DNA of 64,000 nucleotides. Origin: Geomesophilobacter sediminis (lineage in GTDB: Bacteria > Desulfobacterota > Desulfuromonadia > Geobacterales > Geobacteraceae). Below the pieces are notes generated by a model, which worked only from the letters and a program-made list of their open reading frames with translations, was not told the DNA's origin and did not search any database. A program made the translations under genes and the position numbers. The DNA lies in the NCBI RefSeq assembly GCF_016458275.1, contig NZ_JAEMHM010000021.1:50573-114572 (forward strand). Direction: 5' to 3'. Of the stretch, positions 54,165-61,788 are shown piece after piece. Within the stretch, counting starts at the first letter, position 1, and each line of letters opens with the position of its first letter.

Positions 54165-54791
54165 ATGAGCAAAGACAAAGACGAGCGCAAAAGAAGCCAT
54201 TTGAAGCTCGTAGTAAACAATACGGAGAATCGCAGCGCTCGCCCCTCCGGCGAAGTCGACTTCATTCCCCTGGATGAGCTCATCGCGAACCGCGACCAGT
54301 TCCGCGCCGCGTTCTATGAAGGGGTAGGGCGGCTGCAGGGTAAAGGCTACCAGGCCCTGGAGCGCTTTCTGCAGGGCCGGAACATCCCATACGGCATCGA
54401 CCCTTTGCACGGCCGGGTGATGGTCATACCCGCCACCGTACTCTCCGCCGAAGCCGCCGAATACGGCTCGGCGCAGGACGAGGTTCTGGTCGCCATCTCC
54501 GAAGACGCCACCGGTGCCGGCTTGTGCCTGTCGCTGGAGATGATCCTCCCGTATTTCAGCGAGGACGATGCCGTCATGGAGGAGGCGCTCCTCACCGCGC
54601 CGGTGCTCCAGTACGGAGCGCTCTTTCTCGAAGAAAACCCCCACGACCAGCTGCTCGACCTCATCTACCGGCTGGCCGTCCCGCTCTACCCGCCGGCTTT
54701 CACCTCCCGCCTCGCCAACCGGGTATTTTCCATCTTCACCCACGAACTGCGCGAGACCTTCGCCGCCCTTTCCGACTACCCCGATCAGTGA
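54165..54791 (+). CDS. Hypothetical cytoplasmic protein
   Basis: A 208-residue soluble protein without signal peptide or membrane helix. The basic N-terminus (MSKDKDERKRSHLKLVVNN) is followed by a mixed alpha/beta region (VDFIPLDELIANRDQFRAAFYEGVGRLQGKGYQALERFL in part: IPLDELIANRDQF) and an acidic C-terminal half. I do not recognise a domain. AAGGTGGTGG lies before the ATG. It is the last gene before the cytochrome cluster, separated from it by a 460-bp leader region, so it may be unrelated to that operon. Confidence 0.6.
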   Translation: MSKDKDERKRSHLKLVVNNTENRSARPSGEVDFIPLDELIANRDQFRAAFYEGVGRLQGKGYQALERFLQGRNIPYGIDPLHGRVMVIPATVLSAEAAEYGSAQDEVLVAISEDATGAGLCLSLEMILPYFSEDDAVMEEALLTAPVLQYGALFLEENPHDQLLDLIYRLAVPLYPPAFTSRLANRVFSIFTHELRETFAALSDYPDQ

Positions 54792-55251
54792 TATCGCGAA
54801 AACGCGACCTCGCCCCCGAAGTCGCGCGTCCCGGCACCTCCCTTCTTAAAACACGCTAAGCTCCAGGTCCTTAAGTTGTTTTTAACCGCTCCTTTCGCGG
54901 TGCAGGCTTTTCTGTTGAAAAGATTTCTCAATTCTGTTAAGTATCTGGGGCGTTTTTGCGTAGTTACCCGTCAGATGGCCTAAAGGCTAACTGCATACAA
55001 TCGGGCCCGTTCCGGAACCGGAAGGGAGCCGCGCAGAAATAGAACGGACCCCGCCGCCTGCAGGGGCTGAGCCGGGAACCGTTTTTGCAGGGACATCACA
55101 TGATTTTGGGGCCGGGGACAGCCACTCCTTTGTCAACCGGACCCTATCCATAAGCGTTTTATGGGGGCCGGAGCGGTCCCGACGCTCCCCCTGGGCCACG
55201 GGGAGGGGCGATTTTTTTCGCGTTTTATCTCACCTGGAGTGGAATGTCCTT
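54792..55251. other. Leader/promoter region of the cytochrome cluster
   Basis: AT-rich near 54880-54950, with a possible promoter TTGAAA (54915) and TAAGTA (54938) at 17-bp spacing. If used, the mRNA leader would be about 300 nt. The right part has a repeat F-like GGGGACAGCCACTCC (about 55117-55131) and the attenuator-like hairpins at 55170-55218. No gene seen. Confidence 0.45.
55170..55218 (+). promoter_or_regulatory. Attenuator-like terminator/antiterminator in the cytochrome leader
   Basis: Terminator form: 55183-55192 pairs with 55201-55210 (10 bp with one mismatch and two G-U) followed by ATTTTTTT. Competing hairpin: GGAGCG (55170-55175) pairs with CGCTCC (55183-55188), which is the left arm of the terminator. 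It lies 34 nt upstream of the first cytochrome start. Confidence 0.5.
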
Positions 55252-56616
55252 ATGAAGGTAGCTCCGTACGTTTCCCTGGCCCTGGCCTTTGTCGCCCTGT
55301 GCATCGCCAATCCCGCGCTCGGCGCCTCCTCCTGTGTTACCTCCGCATGTCACGCCACCATAAGCAACGGCACCATGGTGCACGCCCCGGTCAAGGAGAA
55401 CGACTGCACCTCCTGCCATACCCAGCGTGCCAAGGAACACCCGATCAAGCAGGGGAAAAGCTTCGAGCTTGCCGCCCAGGGGGCCGACCTCTGCAGCCAG
55501 TGCCACGACAAGAAGTTCACCATGAAGGTGGTGCACCGGCCGGTCAAAAAGGGGGAATGCACCTCCTGCCACCAGCCGCATGCCTCCTCCGGTAAGGCCC
55601 TGCTCAACATGGGGGACAACCAGACCGACTTCTGCCTGCGCTGCCACACCCCCGGCCCCTTCCAGCAACGTTACATGCACGGTCCCGCCGCGGTCGGCAC
55701 CTGCAACGAGTGCCACGACCCGCACCAGTCCAACGAGAAGGCCCTGCTCAAGGGGCAGGTCCGCGACCTCTGCCTCAAGTGCCACGCCGATTTCGACAAG
55801 ACGCTGCGCGACGCTCCCATGGTCCATCCGCCGGTCAAGGTCGGTCCCTGTACCTCCTGCCACAACGCCCACGGCAGTGCGACCATGTACTTCCTCAACA
55901 AGAAACTGCCCGACCTCTGCATCGACTGCCACGGCAACATCGGCAAAAAGCTCAAGGTCGTCAAGGTCCCGCACAAGCCGGTCATGGCCGAGGGGGGCTG
56001 CACCAACTGCCATGCCGCCCACATCTCCAAGGCCAAGGGGATGCTGGCCGCCGACGAGATGGCGGTCTGCCTGAGCTGCCACGACAAGGAACTGGGCCAG
56101 CCGCCGCTGCGCAACATCAAGAAGGACCTGGAAGGGAAAAAGTTCCTCCACGGCCCCATCAAGAAAGGGAGCTGCAAGGCCTGCCATGACCCGCACGGGT
56201 CGGAGTACTTCCGCATGCTGCCCGGGGCGTATCCCGCCAGCCTCTATGTCCCCTACAAGGATGGTCTCTACGACGCCTGCCTCAAATGCCACGAGAAGAA
56301 CCTGCTCCGTTTTCCGGAGACTTCCCTCTACACCAAGTTCCGTAACGGCAAGCGGAACCTCCATTTCGTCCATGTCGCCAACAAGCAGAAGGGGCGGACC
56401 TGCCGCATCTGCCACGAGCCGCACGCAGGTGACCTCGACAAGCTGATCCGAAAAGAGGGGTACAAGTTCGGCGAGTGGAAGATCCCGCTCAATTTCACCG
56501 TTACCGAGAATGGAGGGAGATGCGCTCCCGGATGTCACAGGGCCTTCGTCTATGACCGCGAGAAGCCGGTCCGGTACGGTGGGTACTCCAGTGGCAAGTA
56601 CTACGTCGTGAAGTAG
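55252..56616 (+). CDS. Periplasmic multiheme c-type cytochrome, 13 CXXCH plus two variant sites
   Basis: A 454-residue exported cytochrome with a cleavable signal peptide (ANPALGA). There are 13 CXXCH motifs, many in doubled form with the HxPVKxGxCTSCHxPH pattern. A CX4CH (CVTSACH, Cys28-His34) lies at the start and a CX3CH (CAPGCH) near the end, giving up to 15 hemes. No lipobox, so it is probably soluble in the periplasm or exported. It is first in a plus-strand run of six genes. HGPAAVGTCNECHDPH is shared with the small cytochrome two genes on. It should carry electrons across the periplasm toward the beta-barrel protein. Confidence 0.92.
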   Translation: MKVAPYVSLALAFVALCIANPALGASSCVTSACHATISNGTMVHAPVKENDCTSCHTQRAKEHPIKQGKSFELAAQGADLCSQCHDKKFTMKVVHRPVKKGECTSCHQPHASSGKALLNMGDNQTDFCLRCHTPGPFQQRYMHGPAAVGTCNECHDPHQSNEKALLKGQVRDLCLKCHADFDKTLRDAPMVHPPVKVGPCTSCHNAHGSATMYFLNKKLPDLCIDCHGNIGKKLKVVKVPHKPVMAEGGCTNCHAAHISKAKGMLAADEMAVCLSCHDKELGQPPLRNIKKDLEGKKFLHGPIKKGSCKACHDPHGSEYFRMLPGAYPASLYVPYKDGLYDACLKCHEKNLLRFPETSLYTKFRNGKRNLHFVHVANKQKGRTCRICHEPHAGDLDKLIRKEGYKFGEWKIPLNFTVTENGGRCAPGCHRAFVYDREKPVRYGGYSSGKYYVVK

Positions 56617-56656
56617 ACCGATGCAACCAAGGAATCAGGAGCAAGGAGTAGTCGAG

Positions 56657-57802
56657 ATGAAAGGAAACAACCTCACGTCAAAGTCGATGGTAGGAAAGGT
56701 TCTCCGGGTTTCACTCTATGTCGCGCTGCTGGCAGGTCTTCTCTCCGGTTGTGCCGCTGAGAACAAGTGCAGCTACAACTGGGAGACCCCGATCTTTTTC
56801 CCGCCTGCGCCTGACGAGCCGCACATCCAGTACCTTACCGGCATCAACTCCAGTGAAGACATCGGAACGATCAAGAAGCAGAGCTCCTTCTCCCTTTTCA
56901 TGTCCGGGTCTGAGGCACCGGAGGTCATCAAACGGATCGGCAAGTCCTACGGGATCGTTGCTCGAAACGGGAAACTGTACATTGCCGAAGGTATGAACGG
57001 GCGGGTCGACATCATCGACGTCGAGAAGGGAACCTTCGAGCAGCCCGCGGGTCTCAGCATTCCCAAGGGGATGCTCAAGTACCCGGTCAATCTCACCCTC
57101 GACGACGAGGGATACCTCTACGTCGCCGACACCGCCCGCAAGGAAATCGTCGTCTACGATCCCAACGGCAACTACTCGCGCGCCATCCCGGAACTCTGGG
57201 ACAAACGCTCCAAGGTCGTTGACGTCAAGGTCTTCAAGGGGAACCTGCTGGCGCTCGACCTGGGCGCGGGACGGCTCCGGGTCCTGGACCGCAAGACCGG
57301 CGAGCAGATCAGCGAGATGGGGTACATCGAAAAGCCGGACCAGAGCCTGCGGCTCCCCTCCAACATGGTGATGAACGACAAGGGGGAGATCTTCATCTCC
57401 AACATCGGGAACAACCGGGTCATGAAGTACGACTTCGACGGTAACTTCCTGGGCGCTTTCGGCGGAGGCGGCGACACCGTCGGATCCTTCGTAAAACCCA
57501 AAGGTATCGCCCTCGGCCCGGAGGGGTTCATCTACGTGGTCGACGGGGGAACCAACGTGGTGCAGGTCTTCGACGACAAGTTCCGTCCGCTGACCTATTT
57601 CGGCTGGCCTGGGCTCCCCTACGGGTCGCTCAACGGTCCGGCCGGGATCGCAATCACTACGGACCACATCGATTACTTCAAAAAGTACGCGGCTCCCGGC
57701 TTCAATATCGACTACCTCGTCTTGGTGGTCAGCCAGTTCGGGCAGGAGTACTGTATTCCCCGCATCTCGGTCTACGGGATCGGCGGAATGGCCAAGAAAT
57801 AG
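56657..57802 (+). CDS. NHL-repeat (six-bladed beta-propeller) lipoprotein
   Basis: A 381-residue lipoprotein; signal ends in LLSGC. The chain has NHL blades: YLYVADTARKEIVVYDPNG, EIFISNIGNNRVMKYDFDG and FIYVVDGGTNVVQVFDDKF, plus GKLYIAEGMNGRVDIID. NHL propellers bind partner proteins or polymers and rarely are enzymes. AAGGAG precedes the chosen ATG, 40 nt after the first cytochrome gene; the earlier start at 56621 would give a longer n-region without a ribosome binding site. A second NHL protein is encoded three genes downstream. Confidence 0.88.
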   Translation: MKGNNLTSKSMVGKVLRVSLYVALLAGLLSGCAAENKCSYNWETPIFFPPAPDEPHIQYLTGINSSEDIGTIKKQSSFSLFMSGSEAPEVIKRIGKSYGIVARNGKLYIAEGMNGRVDIIDVEKGTFEQPAGLSIPKGMLKYPVNLTLDDEGYLYVADTARKEIVVYDPNGNYSRAIPELWDKRSKVVDVKVFKGNLLALDLGAGRLRVLDRKTGEQISEMGYIEKPDQSLRLPSNMVMNDKGEIFISNIGNNRVMKYDFDGNFLGAFGGGGDTVGSFVKPKGIALGPEGFIYVVDGGTNVVQVFDDKFRPLTYFGWPGLPYGSLNGPAGIAITTDHIDYFKKYAAPGFNIDYLVLVVSQFGQEYCIPRISVYGIGGMAKK

Positions 57803-57918
57803 GATCTGGAACCGGAGCTAGGGCCTAGGGGCCAGGGGCTAGGGAGAGAGCGGTTGTGAACACCGGCTCGGGCTCCAAGGTTTCCGGTCAGTTCCCTGCT
57901 GATTACGACGGGTAGCCG

Positions 57919-58575
57919 ATGGGATCGTTGCGAAATACAGAAGTGGCATTCAACGAGGAGGGGGGCGAGCCCGCGAACACGCCAGGGGTGCGCCTGCGGC
58001 GTTACTGGTTCCGCTCGGCCGCTGCCTTCCTGGCCGCTGCGGTGCTGCTGGTTCTTGCCGGTTGCGACCCCCTGACCGTCCACAAGGTGACTACCACCAT
58101 CTTCGACGGCGTCCCCAGCATGCCTCCCGCAGAACAGTACTGCAAGGACTACCATGAGCGGGCCTTGAAGGAGGAGGCGGACGCCGCGCTCAAGGCGCGC
58201 CTGGCCCAGAGAAAGACGGCGGCCTCCTCGCACCCCCCCTACGCCCAGAAGCGCTGCAGCAACTGCCACGACAAAAACACCGAGTCCGGTTTTGTCACTC
58301 CGGCCGACGAACTCTGCGCCCACTGCCACAAGAACTTTCCCCAGGGGGAATATCTGCACGGGCCGGCGGCGGTCGGCGCCTGTCTCAAGTGCCATGTCCC
58401 CCACACCTCGGACAATCCGAGCCTCATCGTGAAGCCCAAGTCGGAGATCTGCGGTATCTGCCACGTCGAATCCCGGCTGGCTGACTCGATGCACAAAAAG
58501 GTGATCAGCAACGGCATGTACTGCACCGATTGCCACGATCCCCACGGCGGCAGCAACCGCTACTTCCTAAAGTAG
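57919..58575 (+). CDS. Pentaheme lipoprotein cytochrome c
   Basis: A 218-residue cytochrome with five CXXCH motifs: CSNCH, CAHCH, CLKCH, CGICH and CTDCH. The lipobox is VLAGC (Cys49), after an unusually long and partly acidic n-region of about 30 residues. A GTG at 57988 would give a normal signal peptide but lacks a well-spaced ribosome binding site. HGPAAVGACLKCHVPH matches the larger upstream cytochrome. As a lipoprotein with few hemes, encoded 4 nt before the beta-barrel gene, it is the likely cytochrome that inserts in or docks to the barrel. CX2C-only sites; no variant motifs. Confidence 0.88.
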   Translation: MGSLRNTEVAFNEEGGEPANTPGVRLRRYWFRSAAAFLAAAVLLVLAGCDPLTVHKVTTTIFDGVPSMPPAEQYCKDYHERALKEEADAALKARLAQRKTAASSHPPYAQKRCSNCHDKNTESGFVTPADELCAHCHKNFPQGEYLHGPAAVGACLKCHVPHTSDNPSLIVKPKSEICGICHVESRLADSMHKKVISNGMYCTDCHDPHGGSNRYFLK

Positions 58576-58579
58576 CCGC

Positions 58580-60634
58580 ATGGTACGGCGGATCCTCCTC
58601 ATAGCGCTCGTTGCAATGCTGGCCCTTTCCGGCGTCGCACAGGGGAGCGGTGACGACGAACTGGTCCAGAAACGGGCGCTCATCATCCTGGGCGATTTCC
58701 AGCAGTGGGTGAGCCTGCGCTATCTGTACTCGGGGAACAAGTCCACCGGTTTCGCCGGCTCCTCCTCGCATGAGTTCTTAGAGGATTACAACTCCAGCTT
58801 CGGTTTCGACATCCTCAATCCCCATTTTTTCAACGCCAACCTGAACTTCTCGCTCGGCCTGGACCAGAACCGGTACGACTCCCAGGGCTCCAACTGGGGG
58901 GACAGCGTCCGCTACAACTATCAGTTCACCGGGGCGGGGCTGGACCGGAGCGTGACCCCGTTCACCATCAGCACCTACCAGAACACCGACCGGGTACAGG
59001 CTCCCTTCTCGCCGTCCTATACCGCCACCACCTCCGGCACCGACCTGCAGGTCGATCTCCGCAACGTCTTCCTCCCCTCCACCTTCCGCTTTTCGCGGAT
59101 CGGGACCGAGACCACCGGCGGGGGCAACGACACCAATGCGGTCACCAACACCTTCAGCTACACCGTCAGGCATCAGTACCAGGACTGGGTGCACAGCGGG
59201 CTGGCCTTATCCATCAGCGAGGGAACGGCGAGTTCGTTCGGCGGAGGCTCGCTGGACACCCGGGCCTACTCCCTTTCGGCGAACAACGCCGTGCAGTGGG
59301 GGGCGCGCAGCCAATATTCTCTTGCCTCCACGGTCCAGGTCTCCGAGGCTCTGGACCAGGGGGTGACCCAGCGGAACTTCTCCTGGAATGAAGGGTTCCG
59401 GGATGCCCTCGGCAAGAGCCTGGAGTTCCACGCGGTTTACTCTCTCGCCGACAGCACCGTAAGCGGCATCGTCCTCGGCAACAGCGTCGGCAGTGGCGGC
59501 GCCACCGACCCGAATGCCGCCGCGACGACGAACCGGACCCGGAGCAACATCGGGGAGGTGGGACTGACCCATCGCTTGTTCGAGAGCCTGACTACGCGCC
59601 TTACCGGGAAGGGAACCTACAACCAGCTCCTGGACGGCACCGAGTCCCGCTATTCCGGCCAGGCCGACCTCAACTACACCAAGAAACTCCCCGACAATAA
59701 CCGGCTGGCCATCAACTTCACCGAGCTCTACGAGGTTATCGACAATCAGCTCGGTTCCCCCTTCGAACTCATCCCCGACGAGCTGCACGCCCAGGTCGCG
59801 CAGGGGCAGGTAATCACCCTTGGCGACACCCGGCCGCTGGTCGACGTGATCTCGGTACGCAACCGGATCGTGGACAGCACCGGCAACAGCATCAGCACGA
59901 TAACCTACCAGTCCCCCCGGGACTACACCTTCGACACCCGGACCGGGCAGATCACCATTACCGTTGGGGGCACTATCGCCACCACCGCGAACCAGGACAT
60001 TCTGATCTCGTACCGGGTGCAGGTTGACGAGCGCCTCAAGTATTCCAACGAATCCACCACCGTTTCGGCCAATATGACCTTTTTGGGGGGGAGCCATTCC
60101 GTGGGCGGCTCCTATTCCTCCCAGCGTTTGTCCCTGATCAGCGGTCCCCCCAACAACAGCCTGCGCAACTCCCGCAACATTCTGGTCTACCTGAACGGGG
60201 AGATCCAGCCCCTCACCTACCGGGTGGCTGCGTCCCAAAACCAATTGGGTGACCTGACCTCACGCACCTTCGAGGGGAGCGGCCAGTATTTCAAGGAGGA
60301 GGGGAACGCGCGCTACACCGTCGTCGGTTCCGACCGCTACGTGAGCTACGATGCCACTTCCACCACTCGAAGTTACGGTGAGAACACCGCCTCCTGCTCG
60401 GTGGGGGGCATGCGTCAGCTCAATCCCTACGCCCGGTTCACCGTGGCGGCGAATGCCTACGACACCCGCAGCGATATCCGCTCTCCCAAGGACATCGTCT
60501 CTTTGCGGGGAACGCTGCTGATCGTGGTCAACAGGATGTCTCTCACCGTGGACGGGCAAACTTCCTGGAGTTTCTCCGGAGGGATCGTTACCAGGGAAAA
60601 CACCGCATCGGTACAGTTACTGAGGTACTTCTGA
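58580..60634 (+). CDS. Outer-membrane beta-barrel protein of the electron conduit
   Basis: A 684-residue exported protein with signal peptide (about 1-22). The mature sequence has alternating polar/hydrophobic strands throughout, aromatic girdle residues and a C-terminal Phe (LLRYF), the usual outer-membrane assembly signal. No CXXCH and only one Cys are present. A hydrophilic insert (about 395-475, with IPDELHAQVAQGQ and VSVRNRIVDSTGN) may be a plug or extracellular domain. It is flanked at 4 nt and 1 nt by a cytochrome and an NHL gene, so it is assigned as the porin-like sheath of a trans-outer-membrane conduit. Confidence 0.82.
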   Translation: MVRRILLIALVAMLALSGVAQGSGDDELVQKRALIILGDFQQWVSLRYLYSGNKSTGFAGSSSHEFLEDYNSSFGFDILNPHFFNANLNFSLGLDQNRYDSQGSNWGDSVRYNYQFTGAGLDRSVTPFTISTYQNTDRVQAPFSPSYTATTSGTDLQVDLRNVFLPSTFRFSRIGTETTGGGNDTNAVTNTFSYTVRHQYQDWVHSGLALSISEGTASSFGGGSLDTRAYSLSANNAVQWGARSQYSLASTVQVSEALDQGVTQRNFSWNEGFRDALGKSLEFHAVYSLADSTVSGIVLGNSVGSGGATDPNAAATTNRTRSNIGEVGLTHRLFESLTTRLTGKGTYNQLLDGTESRYSGQADLNYTKKLPDNNRLAINFTELYEVIDNQLGSPFELIPDELHAQVAQGQVITLGDTRPLVDVISVRNRIVDSTGNSISTITYQSPRDYTFDTRTGQITITVGGTIATTANQDILISYRVQVDERLKYSNESTTVSANMTFLGGSHSVGGSYSSQRLSLISGPPNNSLRNSRNILVYLNGEIQPLTYRVAASQNQLGDLTSRTFEGSGQYFKEEGNARYTVVGSDRYVSYDATSTTRSYGENTASCSVGGMRQLNPYARFTVAANAYDTRSDIRSPKDIVSLRGTLLIVVNRMSLTVDGQTSWSFSGGIVTRENTASVQLLRYF

Positions 60635-60635
60635 C

Positions 60636-61787
60636 ATGGAACCACGTCCCTTTTCGCATCTTGCCCTGGCGTTTCGTCTGCTCTGCTGCGTCGGCTTCGC
60701 GCTGCTGACGGCATGCTCCGGTCCCCGGCCTCTCACCAAAGTAAGTCCGGACCTGACCATGGAATGGCCCGTGGCTGGCGAGGAGACGCGGGTCGCGTGG
60801 GTAAGGGACATCACCGGGGCAAAGGACCTGGCGCTCACCAAGGGCTTTTGGACCAGGGTGAAGGAAATGATCACCGGCGCCGAGGATATCGGAATCCAGC
60901 GTCCCTACGGCGTGCTGCATGATTCCCGGCACCGGTTATACCTTGCCGATCCGGGGGCGGGGCTGGTGCATTGCTTCGACATCGACGGCGGGCGCTATTT
61001 TGTCATCCGCGGCACCAGCGAAGCTCCGATGCAAACGCCGATCGGACTGACCGAAGACGACGCCGGGCAACTCTATATCACCGACTCGGTAGGGGGGGCC
61101 GTCTACCGCTACAACCCGGACGAGCGCCGGCTGGCCCCGTTTCTTACCGAGGGGGTGACGCGCCCCACGGGGATCGCCTTCAACCGGGTAAACAAGCTGA
61201 TCTACGTCTCCGACACGTTGAACAACCGGGTCCTTGCCGTGACCTTGACCGGGGTGATCCGGCAGCGGCTGGGGATCGATCCCGCGGAGGCGCGGCACTC
61301 GGCCGGGGAGACCGACTTCAACCACCCCACCGACCTTGCCGTCGACCGGGTCGGGCAGATCTACGTGACCGATTCTCTCAACTTCAGGATCGCCGTCATG
61401 ACCCCGGAAGGGCTCCTGGTGCGGGAAATCGGTGCGGTCGGCGATGCCAAGGGCCACTTCAGCCGGCCCAAGGGCGTTGCTATCGACAGCGCGGGACACG
61501 TCTACGTTTGCGACGCCCTGCGCGACGAGGTACTGGTCTTCGACCCGGAGGGGAAACCGCTCCTTTCCTTCGGCAGGTCCGGCCATGGGCACGGCGGGTT
61601 CTGGATGCCCTCCGGCCTTTTTATCGACCGGGACGACTTCATCTACGTTGCGGACACCTACAACAAGCAGGTGCAGGTGTTCCGGTTCCTGCCGCAGCAG
61701 AACCAGGGACAAGGCGATGTGTCCAAGGGCGGCCGTCCCTTCGATGCGGAGCTGCAGGTCGCGGATTCCGAAGCCGCAGGGAGGTAA
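60636..61787 (+). CDS. Second NHL-repeat lipoprotein
   Basis: A 383-residue lipoprotein with signal ending in LLTAC. NHL blades are clear: RLYLADPGAGLVHCFD, LYITDSVGGAVYRYNPD, LIYVSDTLNNRVLAV, QIYVTDSLNFRIAVM, HVYVCDALRDEVLVF and FIYVADTYNKQVQVF, six in all. It overlaps no gene but starts 1 nt after the barrel stop, so it is cotranslated. It differs strongly from the first NHL protein, so it is not a recent duplicate. By context it may be an outer-membrane scaffold or assembly factor of the conduit. Confidence 0.9.
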   Translation: MEPRPFSHLALAFRLLCCVGFALLTACSGPRPLTKVSPDLTMEWPVAGEETRVAWVRDITGAKDLALTKGFWTRVKEMITGAEDIGIQRPYGVLHDSRHRLYLADPGAGLVHCFDIDGGRYFVIRGTSEAPMQTPIGLTEDDAGQLYITDSVGGAVYRYNPDERRLAPFLTEGVTRPTGIAFNRVNKLIYVSDTLNNRVLAVTLTGVIRQRLGIDPAEARHSAGETDFNHPTDLAVDRVGQIYVTDSLNFRIAVMTPEGLLVREIGAVGDAKGHFSRPKGVAIDSAGHVYVCDALRDEVLVFDPEGKPLLSFGRSGHGHGGFWMPSGLFIDRDDFIYVADTYNKQVQVFRFLPQQNQGQGDVSKGGRPFDAELQVADSEAAGR

Positions 61788-61788
61788 C

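Noticed and set aside
54950..55251. GEMM-type (c-di-GMP or cGAMP) riboswitch before the cytochromes
   Set aside because: The conserved GCAAA and ACGCAAAG core segments were not found; only attenuator-like hairpins were.
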